From: Clostridia bacterium
GTDB lineage: Bacteria > Bacillota > Clostridia > Oscillospirales > Acutalibacteraceae
Assembly (NCBI GenBank): GCA_017473435.1
Contig: JAFULG010000065.1
Location: 35,030-99,029, forward strand
Length of the DNA: 64,000 nucleotides
Direction of reading: 5' to 3'
The notes under the pieces were generated by a model. That model was not told the DNA's origin. It did no database searches and worked only from the letters and a program-made list of their open reading frames with translations. Each line of letters begins with the position of its first letter. The first letter of the stretch is position 1. The position numbers were made by a program, and so were the translations under genes. Below, piece after piece: positions 23,791 through 32,910 of this stretch.

Positions 23791-24747
23791 ATGTCAGCTA
23801 AATTTTTTATACAGAAGTACATTGCCCAGTTAAAGGCACTTAACCCCAAGTACGACACAATATTTGAGCTTCACAGCGAGGAAAATCCCGTTATTTATCA
23901 GGACAGAGAAAACCTCCGCCTTTCCTTTGCGATGATTGCCGATACCCATCTGCCCAACCGTGAAAGTGCATCCGCCAACCTCAACAACTTTTTCCTTGAC
24001 GCTGAAAAATCAGGTGCAGAGTACGACGCAATGCTCATGGCAGGCGATATTGCCGACTGGGGCTTCAACAGCGAATATGACCGAGTTTTCGACGTTATGG
24101 ATAAGCAGACCGCTGTGCCGAAAATTTTCCTTACAATGGGTAACCACGATGTGCGCGTGTTCTTCAAAAACAGCCGTAATCGTGTTATGGAAAGGGTTGA
24201 CCGCTACCTCGGAATTGAGACAAAGGGCAAAACCTACTATTCCTACGATATAAAGGGCTATACCTTCATCGTTATTTGTACAGAAAGACGCCTTCTTGAA
24301 AAGGCATCCCTTACAAAGGAGCAGATTGATTTCCTTGACAAGGAGCTTGCAAGGGCAACAAAAGACGGTAAGCCCGTATTTGTAATGTGCCATCAGGCGT
24401 TCAAAAACACCCACGGTCTGCCCGAGGTATGGAAGACAGGTGATATGGGTGAGGAGTCTGACGAGGTAAGAGCCGTTATGGAAAAATACAAGAACGTTTT
24501 CTTCATCAACGGACATCTTCACGGCGGTATTTTTGAAAAGACCCTTGAGGTGCTTAAAGAAGAAAACAACGTTTACTCCCTCTCCGTTCCCGGCTACAGA
24601 AAGGAAAACAACTTCGGTATCAAGGATTGCGGTACAGGCTACTACGCCGAGGTTTACGACGACAGGGTTGTATTCACCGCCCGTAAGTTCATCAGCGGTG
24701 AGTACCTCGAGGGAGATTACACAAAATTTGAAATAAAACTGATATAA
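23791..24747 (+). CDS. Calcineurin-like metallophosphoesterase
   Basis: A 318-residue cytoplasmic phosphoesterase. The metal-site blocks occur in order: ADTHLP (about 50-55), AGDIADWG (about 84-91), MGNHDVR (about 115-121), CHQAF (about 200-204) and NGHLHGG (about 236-242). It has no signal peptide. ATG 23791 follows AAAGGAGAGG. A distant relative with the same blocks lies at 59157. The substrate (nucleotide, phospholipid or protein phosphate) is not predictable. Confidence 0.88.
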   Translation: MSAKFFIQKYIAQLKALNPKYDTIFELHSEENPVIYQDRENLRLSFAMIADTHLPNRESASANLNNFFLDAEKSGAEYDAMLMAGDIADWGFNSEYDRVFDVMDKQTAVPKIFLTMGNHDVRVFFKNSRNRVMERVDRYLGIETKGKTYYSYDIKGYTFIVICTERRLLEKASLTKEQIDFLDKELARATKDGKPVFVMCHQAFKNTHGLPEVWKTGDMGEESDEVRAVMEKYKNVFFINGHLHGGIFEKTLEVLKEENNVYSLSVPGYRKENNFGIKDCGTGYYAEVYDDRVVFTARKFISGEYLEGDYTKFEIKLI

Positions 24748-24750
24748 TCA

Positions 24751-24780
24751 TTGACAATATTCTGCTTTTAATGTTAGAAT
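24751..24780 (+). promoter_or_regulatory. Promoter of the COG2509 flavoprotein gene
   Basis: TTGACA (24751-24756), 18-nt spacer, TAGAAT (24775-24780). Confidence 0.65.
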
Positions 24781-24800
24781 GAAGAGGAATATTTTTGAGG

Positions 24801-24838
24801 AAGACCCTTATCTATTCCGATAAGGGTCTTTAAACTTT
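24801..24838 (+). terminator. Leader hairpin / attenuator-like terminator
   Basis: AAGACCCTTATC (24801-24812) pairs with GATAAGGGTCTT (24819-24830), followed by TAAACTTTT. It lies after the promoter and before the flavoprotein gene, so it could be an attenuator. Confidence 0.55.
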
Positions 24839-24860
24839 TACAGACACAAGGAGAACAGAT

Positions 24861-26228
24861 ATGAATCACGACATTATTATCATCGGCGCCGGCCCCGGCG
24901 GTATTTTCGCCGCTTACGAGCTTATAAAACTTAACCCCGGACTTAAGGTTGCGGTGTTTGAGGCAGGTCACGAATTAAGCAAGCGCAAATGTCCCATTGA
25001 CGGAGATAAAATAAAAACCTGCATAGGCTGTAAAACCTGCAGTATTATGAGCGGCTTCGGCGGTGCAGGAGCTTTTTCCGACGGCAAGTACAACATAACC
25101 AACGATTTCGGCGGCACGCTTTACGAATACATAGGCAAAAAGCCGGCACTCGACCTTATGCGCTATGTTGACGAAATCAACCTCAAATACGGCGGTGAGG
25201 GAACAAGGCTTTACTCAACAGCAGGCTCACGCTTCAAGACAGAGTGCATCCGTAATGACCTTCACCTGCTTGACGCTTCCGTAAGACACCTCGGCACAGA
25301 CATCAACTACATTGTGCTTGAAAACATTTACGCTTACCTTAAGGATAAGGTTGAGTTTTACTTTGACACACCCGTTGTCACCGTTTCAAGAGAAAACGGC
25401 ACCTACAACGTAATCACAAAGGATAAAACCTACAGCTGTGACAAGTGCATCATTTCCGTCGGCAGAAGCGGAAGCAAATGGATGGAATCCGTATGCCGTG
25501 ACCTTGACGTAAAGACTAACTCCAACCGTGTTGACATCGGCGTAAGAGTTGAGCTTCCGGCGGCAGTTTTTGCTCACCTTACCGACGAGCTTTACGAAAG
25601 CAAGATTGTTTACCGCACGGAGAAATACGGCGACAAGGTGCGCACCTTCTGTATGAACCCCAAGGGCTCCGTCGTAAACGAGAACACAAACGGAATCATA
25701 ACCGTAAACGGTCACAGCTATGAGGACCCTGCAAAGCAGACGGACAACACCAACTTTGCCCTGCTTGTTGCAAAGCATTTTTCGGAGCCCTTCAAGGACT
25801 CCAACGGCTACGGTGAATCTATTGCACGCTTAAGCAATATGCTCGGCGGCGGTGTAATTGTTCAGCGCTTCGGCGACCTTATCAGAGGCAGACGCTCCAC
25901 TCCGAGCCGCATTCAGGAGGCTTTCATCACACCTACACTCAATGCTACTCCCGGTGACCTGAGCCTTGTTCTTCCCAAGCGTATCCTTGACGGCATCATC
26001 GAAATGATTTATGCCCTTGACAAGGTTGCTCCCGGTACCGCTAATGAGGATACTCTGCTTTACGGTGTTGAGGTTAAGTTCTATAATATGGAGGTTGAGG
26101 TGGACGAAAACCTTGAATCCGTACATAAGGGGCTTTACATCATTGGTGACGGCAGCGGTATCACGCATTCGCTTTCACATGCTTCTGCGAGTGGCGTACA
26201 TGTGGCAAGGAAGATAGTGGAGAAATAA
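24861..26228 (+). CDS. FAD-dependent dehydrogenase, COG2509 type
   Basis: A 455-residue flavoprotein. The FAD-binding GxGxxG motif is IIIGAGPGGIFAAYE at residues 6-20. The family hallmark KCPIDGDKIKTCIGCKTC...GFGGAGAFSDGK lies at about 49-82; its Cys residues may bind a metal or a cluster. A second nucleotide-binding end, YIIGDGSGITHSLSHASASG, lies at about 429-448. It is cytosolic. The reaction is not known for this family. ATG 24861 follows AAGGAG. A gene-end repeat starts directly at its stop codon. Confidence 0.85.
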   Translation: MNHDIIIIGAGPGGIFAAYELIKLNPGLKVAVFEAGHELSKRKCPIDGDKIKTCIGCKTCSIMSGFGGAGAFSDGKYNITNDFGGTLYEYIGKKPALDLMRYVDEINLKYGGEGTRLYSTAGSRFKTECIRNDLHLLDASVRHLGTDINYIVLENIYAYLKDKVEFYFDTPVVTVSRENGTYNVITKDKTYSCDKCIISVGRSGSKWMESVCRDLDVKTNSNRVDIGVRVELPAAVFAHLTDELYESKIVYRTEKYGDKVRTFCMNPKGSVVNENTNGIITVNGHSYEDPAKQTDNTNFALLVAKHFSEPFKDSNGYGESIARLSNMLGGGVIVQRFGDLIRGRRSTPSRIQEAFITPTLNATPGDLSLVLPKRILDGIIEMIYALDKVAPGTANEDTLLYGVEVKFYNMEVEVDENLESVHKGLYIIGDGSGITHSLSHASASGVHVARKIVEK

Positions 26229-26229
26229 A

Positions 26230-26292
26230 ACAAGCAAAGTTTTTTTGGTTACTTTTTTTACAAAAAAAGTAACGCCCCGCGGCGAGCGATGA
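26230..26292 (+). repeat. Gene-end palindromic repeat, copy 6
   Basis: Begins 1-2 nt after the flavoprotein stop. Hairpin GTTACTTTTTTT/AAAAAAAGTAAC and GC end CCCCGCGGCGAGCGATG. Confidence 0.85.
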
Positions 26293-26333
26293 AAACAGAT
26301 AAATAGGAATTTGACGGGGGAGGGTGGTAACTT

Positions 26334-26945
26334 ATGCATTGGCATTTCAGAAAACTGAAATATGATATTCTTGTCCCGAAATTAGATAAAAATATCTTTA
26401 AACTCACAGAAGAAGAAACTGCAGCATATTTTGAGTGGTTTATGGAGCAAGTACCCTCGCGTGTGGCGTATGTTTCGAAGGTTTGTGCAAAGGAACTTCA
26501 TATCTCTGTGGAGAGGATGGATTGTTCTCCGGAATCCTTGTTATTACTTTGGAAATGGTTTCGCAAAAGAGCAAAAACAGAATCTTTAATACTTACGAAG
26601 GAAGAGAAAAAGCAACCCGGATATGCTAATGGGATGTTTAGAAACAAACGTCAACTAACACTTGAAACTGAGTATATCCTTCGTGATATTGGCATGTATT
26701 TAGGTGAAACTTTTCGGAAAAATCATCCTCAAATTTACTGGACATACTACACAAAGCCGCAAAGAAGCTTCTTTGCAAACCACCCTTTGCTGAAAGGCTT
26801 TATTGATATGACAACAGGTGTTCCTTTCAATGCTGAGTTTGAGCCAATTCACATGGCACGTGTCCAAGCATCCAAGATATTGAGCAAAAAATCAAAAGAT
26901 AATGACTTGTTTAATATCTACACCATCTGGGCGCAAAAGATGTGA
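26334..26945 (+). CDS. Hypothetical protein, isolated between two opposed repeats
   Basis: I do not recognise this 203-residue protein. It has no signal peptide or membrane segment, is rich in Lys, Phe and Trp, and carries a LGETFRKNHPQIYWTYYTKPQ stretch (quoted from about residue 123; aromatic core) and NHPLLKGFIDM. Such GE(x)nnnP...W patterns occur in some immunity or SMI1-like families, but I cannot assign one. ATG 26334 follows GGGGGAGGGTGG. It lies alone between repeat copies 6 (+) and 7 (-), and its codon usage looks more AT-rich than its neighbours, consistent with an insertion at the gene end. Confidence 0.7.
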   Translation: MHWHFRKLKYDILVPKLDKNIFKLTEEETAAYFEWFMEQVPSRVAYVSKVCAKELHISVERMDCSPESLLLLWKWFRKRAKTESLILTKEEKKQPGYANGMFRNKRQLTLETEYILRDIGMYLGETFRKNHPQIYWTYYTKPQRSFFANHPLLKGFIDMTTGVPFNAEFEPIHMARVQASKILSKKSKDNDLFNIYTIWAQKM

Positions 26946-26991
26946 GTTGATGTTAGACAACTCACAATTTATCTGAACAAGTATATAAAGC

Positions 26992-27030
26992 AAGGTCACG
27001 GAAATTTACATCTCCGTGACCTTTTGTCTT
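26992..27030. terminator. Bidirectional TCACGGA terminator
   Basis: AAGGTCACGGA pairs with TCCGTGACCTT around a 10-nt loop, then TTGTCTTTTG. Near-copy of the hairpin at 16430. Confidence 0.8.
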
Positions 27031-27045
27031 TTGTTTTTGAATTAT

Positions 27046-27105
27046 TCATCGCTCGCCGCGGGGCGTTCTTTCTTGTAAGAAAGAACCAAAGAACTTTTCT
27101 CTTTC
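27046..27105 (-). repeat. Gene-end palindromic repeat, copy 7
   Basis: TCATCGCTCGCCGCGGGGC end type, hairpin GTTCTTTCTT/AAGAAAGAAC. It precedes the PBP stop by about 18 nt. Confidence 0.85.
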
Positions 27106-27122
27106 TTACTTTTTTCCGTTTC

Positions 27123-28715
27123 TCACTCCATCCCCTCACATATCTCCCTGAACACCGGTGCACAGTCAGCGTTACCGCCCACTCCGTCCTCATTCATCAC
27201 CGCAACAATATACTCCGGCTCATCCGCAGGATAAAACCCGGTAAACCATGTACGGTAAACCTCTTCACCGCTCTCATCATATATCCCGCTCTCCGCAGTG
27301 CCCGTCTTGCCCGCAAGCTTCAGAAACTCACTTTTTGCATTGGTGGCAATCCCCTTTTCAGTCACCGAATAAAGCATCTCTCTCATTTTATCCACAGTTT
27401 TTTCATCAAGCACCCTTTCGGGCGTTTTTACATTCTCAGCCGTGATGTTCCCCTCTCCGTCACAAAAGCCGTAAATCAGCCTCGGCTCGGCAAGAGTTCC
27501 CGTTGCAAGAACGTGATACGCCTTCACCATATGCAAAGGCGTAACAAGCAAGTCACCCTGACCGAAGGCAAAATTTGCTCTGTTACCTTCAAGGGAAAGT
27601 GCTTCTGCGCTCGGCAAAAGTCCCTTTTCACCTTCTATCCCGTCACAAAGGCTCACCCCTTCACCAAAGCCGATTTTACTGCAAAAAGACAAAAACTTCT
27701 CCGCATCAAGCTTCTCCATAAGCCTTATAAAATAAATGTTACAGGACTTCTGCAACGCCTTTTCCATATTAACCTCACCGTGAGCCGTTTCACCGTAGCA
27801 GGTGAACACCTTATCCCCCACAGTTACTTTTCCCTCACAGCTGACGGTAAAAGCCTCACTAACACCGCTTTCAAGGGCAAAAGCGGCAACAACACTCTTG
27901 AACACAGACCCTGCGCTGTAGCTTGCAAGAGCCTTGTTTACTAAAGGTGAATTTTCACCGTCAAGGCTCTGCTCAACCCTGTTTCGGTCAAAAACGGGCA
28001 CACTCGCCAAAGCAACAATGTCTCCCGAGTGAGCCTCCATCACCACTGCACAGCCGCTTTCAACTCTGCTTTCTCCAAGAGCTTTCTCGGTAAGCTGTTG
28101 TATGCGTTTATCCAGGGTCAGCACCACTCCGCCTTGGGAGTTAAAATTGACATCCCTCACAATTTTATCCATACCCGCAAGCACTCTGCCAAGGGCATCT
28201 GCCTCAAAGCTGACAGTAAGCCGTCCCCCGTAGCCCGAAAGAAGCTCATCATATGCCTTTTCAACGCCCGTCACGCCCTTTCCCTCGGAGTTAACATAGC
28301 CGACAATATGGCAGGCGGGGTCACTATCGCTATATCTCAAGGGCACCTCAAAGCTTCGTACAAGCTCGTTGCTGATTTCACTTTGCACCTTTACAACAAA
28401 AGGTGAGCCGTTTTTTATATAAGAAGCAACAGCATCAAAATCCGTATCACCGGGAAGATATTTCTTCGCGCCTGCAACAGGAGTAACCGCCGCTGTAAGC
28501 TTACTCTGACTGTCAACAAGCAGCTCACCGTTACGGTCGTAAATCTTGCCCCTTGTTGTACCGACCGTAACTGTACGGCTAGTATTACTCCTGCCTGCCT
28601 CAGAATAGGCTGAACGGTTAATATAAACAATTCTAACCATTATTGCCATAAAACACAGAGCAAAGAGCATATATAATGAAAGTATGCGTTTAGGAAGGTG
28701 CGGCAAGTAAATCAT
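27123..28715 (-). CDS. Class B penicillin-binding protein (transpeptidase)
   Basis: A peptidoglycan transpeptidase anchored in the membrane. One N-terminal helix (about residues 10-31) is followed by the dimerisation-type segment RGKIYDRNGELL. The transpeptidase motifs are complete: SVFK (S270-K273), SCN (324-326) and KTG (470-472). Length is about 530 residues, short among PBP2/SpoVD proteins. ATG 28715 overlaps its own AAAGG; a TTG at 28706 has better spacing (about 9 nt), so the start is uncertain by three residues. It may serve elongation, division or sporulation; neighbours do not decide. Confidence 0.88.
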   Translation of the reverse strand: MIYLPHLPKRILSLYMLFALCFMAIMVRIVYINRSAYSEAGRSNTSRTVTVGTTRGKIYDRNGELLVDSQSKLTAAVTPVAGAKKYLPGDTDFDAVASYIKNGSPFVVKVQSEISNELVRSFEVPLRYSDSDPACHIVGYVNSEGKGVTGVEKAYDELLSGYGGRLTVSFEADALGRVLAGMDKIVRDVNFNSQGGVVLTLDKRIQQLTEKALGESRVESGCAVVMEAHSGDIVALASVPVFDRNRVEQSLDGENSPLVNKALASYSAGSVFKSVVAAFALESGVSEAFTVSCEGKVTVGDKVFTCYGETAHGEVNMEKALQKSCNIYFIRLMEKLDAEKFLSFCSKIGFGEGVSLCDGIEGEKGLLPSAEALSLEGNRANFAFGQGDLLVTPLHMVKAYHVLATGTLAEPRLIYGFCDGEGNITAENVKTPERVLDEKTVDKMREMLYSVTEKGIATNAKSEFLKLAGKTGTAESGIYDESGEEVYRTWFTGFYPADEPEYIVAVMNEDGVGGNADCAPVFREICEGME

Positions 28716-28730
28716 CCTTTCGTTGGTTCC

Positions 28731-28758
28731 CGGCCCTTTGGCCCTTGGCCCTCGGCCA
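28731..28758. repeat. GGCC-rich dispersed repeat, copy 2
   Basis: CGGCCCTTTGGCCCTTGGCC followed by CTCGGCC, just upstream of the PBP start. Confidence 0.6.
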
Positions 28759-28841
28759 TCTTTTCTATTATTTCCCACCCCCCTTACATATATCGACAGC
28801 AAATTTTTTCCAATTATTTTATACTAATTTCGTAAAAAGAC

Positions 28842-28870
28842 TTGACCTCACAGAAAAAATGGTCTAAAAT
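28842..28870 (+). promoter_or_regulatory. groESL promoter
   Basis: TTGACC (28842-28847), 17-nt spacer, TAAAAT (28865-28870). Confidence 0.88.
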
Positions 28871-28874
28871 AGAA

Positions 28875-28901
28875 TTAGCACTCCAAGACAGAGAGTGCTA
28901 A
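28875..28901 (+). promoter_or_regulatory. CIRCE element (HrcA operator)
   Basis: A perfect TTAGCACTC-N9-GAGTGCTAA inverted repeat just after the -10. HrcA represses groESL through this site until heat or misfolded protein sequesters it. hrcA is not in the window. Confidence 0.97.
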
Positions 28902-28942
28902 AACAAGTAAATACATAACAATTTATATAGGAGGAACACATT

Positions 28943-29227
28943 ATGACTATCAGACCGCTTTCAGACAGAGTTGTTCTTAAAGCAACAGAGATTGAAGAAA
29001 CCACAAAGAGCGGCTTCATTCTCACTTCCGCTTCACAGGAGAAGCCCCAGTTTTCCGAGGTTGTTGCAGTAGGTCCCGGCGGACTTGTTGACGGCAAGGA
29101 GGTAACAATGTTCGTTAAGGTCGGCGACAAGGTTATCACAGGAAAGTACTCAGGCACAGAAGTTAAAATTGACGGCGAGGAATACACCATCGTACGTCAG
29201 AACGACATTCTCGCAATTGTAGAGTAA
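28943..29227 (+). CDS. groES: Co-chaperonin GroES
   Basis: The 94-residue lid of the GroEL chamber. It has the family start IRPLSDRVV, the mobile loop with KSGFILTS at about 22-29 and the C-terminal strand DILAIVE. AGGAGG precedes the ATG. It is the first gene of the CIRCE-controlled operon, 36 nt before groEL. Confidence 0.97.
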   Translation: MTIRPLSDRVVLKATEIEETTKSGFILTSASQEKPQFSEVVAVGPGGLVDGKEVTMFVKVGDKVITGKYSGTEVKIDGEEYTIVRQNDILAIVE

Positions 29228-29257
29228 ACAATCGACCATCTTTAAATTTGGAGGTAA

Positions 29258-30901
<1,644 letters not shown>

Positions 30902-30903
30902 TA

Positions 30904-30936
30904 GAGGGCCAAGGGCTGAGAGCCGAGGGCCGAGTA
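30904..30936. repeat. GGCC-rich dispersed repeat, copy 3
   Basis: AGGGCCAAGGGCTGAGAGCC with GAGGGCCGAG, directly after the groEL stop. Confidence 0.6.
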
Positions 30937-30990
30937 GGGTCACGGCGTACCGTGACCGTATGAAAGCACTCCCTTAATTAAACAAAAAAT

Positions 30991-31025
30991 CACCCCTTGA
31001 CAAGAAAAGTCGAGGGGTGTATAAT
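30991..31025 (+). promoter_or_regulatory. Palindrome-embedded consensus promoter of the small RNA
   Basis: TTGACA (30997-31002), 17-nt spacer, TATAAT (31020-31025). The -35 and spacer lie in an 11-bp palindrome CACCCCTTGAC/GTCGAGGGGTG (30991-31019) that could be an operator. Confidence 0.85.
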
Positions 31026-31031
31026 AACAAT

Positions 31032-31128
31032 GTAAAAAGAGCTATCCGATAGACGGACAGTCTGAATAGTTTGGTTATTTGAAAACAACCGCCTTATCCA
31101 GCAATTTTAGGCGGTTGTTTTCTTTTTA
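31032..31128 (+). ncRNA. Candidate antitoxin small RNA, about 97 nt
   Basis: Runs from the palindromic promoter to a 13-bp perfect terminator stem GAAAACAACCGCC/GGCGGTTGTTTTC (31081-31122) with TTTTT. It has no ORF. A 5' hairpin AGCTAT..AGAC ggaca GTCT..ATAGTTT fills 31040-31072. It converges with the toxin-like gene on the minus strand and shares its terminator. The leader keeps GCTATCC..ACGG..CAGTCT in common with the toxin mRNA leader. Confidence 0.7.
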
Positions 31129-31133
31129 TGTTA

Positions 31134-31196
31134 TTACTTTTTAAGTAACAGCACTGTAAAGAAAATGAGTGCTAATATTACGATTGTTTCGTTCAT
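31134..31196 (-). CDS. Small hydrophobic peptide, candidate type I toxin
   Basis: The 20-residue peptide MNETIVILALIFFTVLLLKK is one membrane helix ending in two Lys and a double TAA stop. AGAGGTG lies 6 nt before ATG 31196. The gene has its own promoter (31298-31326) and a leader of about 95 nt containing the hairpin CAGTCT/AGACTG. It converges on the small RNA at 31032-31128, and the two share one bidirectional terminator. This matches the layout of type I toxin-antitoxin loci such as par/fst, txpA/ratA and bsrG. Resemblance is in architecture and peptide character, not in sequence; toxicity is inferred. Confidence 0.6.
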   Translation of the reverse strand: MNETIVILALIFFTVLLLKK

Positions 31197-31297
31197 AGCA
31201 ATCACCTCTTTTGTCACATATTTTCTCTATGTAAACAAAGAGTCCAGTCTCCTTGAAAAAAGACTGCCGCCTACCGTTTAAGGATAGCCCGTTAATT

Positions 31298-31326
31298 ATA
31301 TTATCACCGTTGTCATATTTTGTCAA
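31298..31326 (-). promoter_or_regulatory. Promoter of the toxin-like peptide
   Basis: On the minus strand TTGACA (31321-31326), 17-nt spacer, TAATAT (31298-31303). Confidence 0.8.
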
Positions 31327-31337
31327 CAGTTCTGCCT

Positions 31338-31372
31338 CACCCCTTGACTTATTCCGTCGGGGGGTGTATATT
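31338..31372 (+). promoter_or_regulatory. Second copy of the CACCCC palindrome
   Basis: CACCCCTTGAC (31338-31348) pairs with GTCGGGGGGTG (31356-31366), followed by TATATTTTTAG. It has TTGACT, 17 nt, TATATT like the copy at 30991, but could equally be a terminator hairpin or an insertion target next to the IS110 element. Confidence 0.55.
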
Positions 31373-31424
31373 TTTAGTAAGCTTAAAGCAAAGGAGGCAT
31401 GATAAAAAGTAAGTGGTAGAAAAA

Positions 31425-31625
31425 TCCGAGAACTCTGTTTATGTGTTATGATAAAGATAACAGGAAGACAGAGTAGAAACTAATTCGTCATATTTACTGG
31501 TCTTTGAGATCGAAAAGGAGAATGAAGGGTTAGTATCGAATCATGCAATGGTCGGCAGAAATGTCAGGTCGGATAGGAGATTGGCTCGGATTGTCAAACA
31601 GAAGCTGTCTTGCTGAAAAGATGAA
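31425..31625 (+). ncRNA. Candidate bridge RNA of the IS110 element
   Basis: IS110 elements are known to encode a bridge RNA in the non-coding end before the transposase. Here ACTCTGT..TGTTAT gataaag ATAACA..ACAGAGT (31432-31474) forms a clear 5' stem-loop. A longer stem TCGGCAG/TTGCTGA closes about 31552-31615 and contains two TCGGAT direct repeats. The target and donor loops are not resolved by eye. Confidence 0.5.
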
Positions 31626-31639
31626 AGGAAGGCAGAAAA

Positions 31640-32731
31640 ATGAGAAAGACAGAATTACCACGAATTTGTGTAGGAGTAGATTTGCATAAAATGCAGTTTA
31701 CAGTACACGCAGTAAATGAAGAAACAGGCGAAGTGGCTTTAACGGGAGCTTTCAAAACAGATAATCAGGGTTATTATGATTTCTGTAAAAAGCTTCATAC
31801 CATAGAAGCCGAAGAAGAATGCACAATAGAGCTTGCAGTAGAAGCAACAGGTAATGCAAGATATTTTAAGAACAAAATGGAAGCGGAAGGCTTCGGTGTT
31901 CTTGTTGTCAATACAAGCAAGTTCAAAGTAATAACAATGAGCACAAAGAAAACTGATGCTAATGATGCAGCAACCCTTGCATTTTATCTTTCAAAGGATA
32001 TGCTGCCGCAATCACATCTTTGTGACCAGACAAGTGAAGAGATAAGAAGAATGCTGAAAACCAGAAGCATCCTGGTTTCCAGCACCGTGAAGATAAAAAA
32101 TCAGATTCATGGAATGTTGTTAGGCTATGGAATAGAAACAACATCAGCCCAATTTCAAAGCAAAAAGAAAAGGCAGGAACTGATAAACGTTCTCGCGGAA
32201 CACTACTTCTCACAATTCACTGCCTCGTCACTTGAAGTGACATTAAATATTTTAGACGATATTTATGCACAAGTCAAGAAGATTGAGGAACAAATTAAAG
32301 AAATGACAAAGGAAAATGAAACTGTCGAGCTTTTAATGACAATGCCGGGTATAGGATTTGTAGGAGCAACAACGATAGCTTCGTATATAGATAACATAGA
32401 ACGGTTTGACGGTGACTTCAAAAAGTTTTCATCATATCTTGGGATTATTCCTAGTGTACACAACTCGGCTGATACGGTTCGGATGGGACACATAACCAAA
32501 AGAGGTCCGCAGGAACTCAGAACAGCATTTGTACAGGTAGCAATGGGAATAATCAGACAACCGCAGAATACATCAGAATGGAAGCTTATGAAGGACTATC
32601 AGACAATGAAAATATCAAAAGGTTCAGGCAGAGCAATAATTGCATTAACAAGAAAGGTAGCAAGGATTGTGTTTGCAATGCTTAACAACAAAGAAGCATT
32701 TAATCCTGAACTTATGAAAAAAGCTATATAG
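31640..32731 (+). CDS. IS110-family transposase
   Basis: A 363-residue DEDD recombinase. The N-terminal RuvC-like domain has VGVDLHK (D14), AVEATGN (E68) and KTDANDA (D106, D109), the four acidic residues of the family. The C-terminal Transposase_20 domain has LLMTMPGIGFVGATTIASYI at about 230-249 and SYLGIIPSVHNSADTVRMGH with the catalytic Ser region. GAAAGGAAGG precedes the ATG. Length and motifs look intact, so the element may be active; transposition would be guided by the upstream RNA. Confidence 0.92.
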   Translation: MRKTELPRICVGVDLHKMQFTVHAVNEETGEVALTGAFKTDNQGYYDFCKKLHTIEAEEECTIELAVEATGNARYFKNKMEAEGFGVLVVNTSKFKVITMSTKKTDANDAATLAFYLSKDMLPQSHLCDQTSEEIRRMLKTRSILVSSTVKIKNQIHGMLLGYGIETTSAQFQSKKKRQELINVLAEHYFSQFTASSLEVTLNILDDIYAQVKKIEEQIKEMTKENETVELLMTMPGIGFVGATTIASYIDNIERFDGDFKKFSSYLGIIPSVHNSADTVRMGHITKRGPQELRTAFVQVAMGIIRQPQNTSEWKLMKDYQTMKISKGSGRAIIALTRKVARIVFAMLNNKEAFNPELMKKAI

Positions 32732-32910
32732 CATAGCCTGTTTTCCTTGTCAAGAGTCGTTACACTTCTGCTCTTGACAACTCAAACATTCTATGCTGTG
32801 TATAAATCACGAGGGCGATGTCCTCAATGTATAACCAAATTGGTTATCAAAAATACAAAAAAATACAGCAAGTTGGTGTAAACCACTTGACTTTTTATAG
32901 GAGAAAAAAT

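Larger units (their letters stand above)
31380..32800 (+). mobile_element. IS110-family insertion sequence (ends approximate)
   Basis: One DEDD transposase gene is flanked by structured non-coding ends and no terminal inverted repeats, as usual for IS110. The right flank carries TTGTCAAGAG/CTCTTGACAA (32747-32780) nested in GCATAG/CTATGC (32731-32796). Exact ends cannot be set without an empty site; the coordinates are estimates. Confidence 0.65.

Noticed and set aside
31141-31326. 61-residue minus-strand frame
   Set aside because: It covers the promoter and leader of the 20-residue peptide in another frame and has no ribosome site; the short peptide has a better start.
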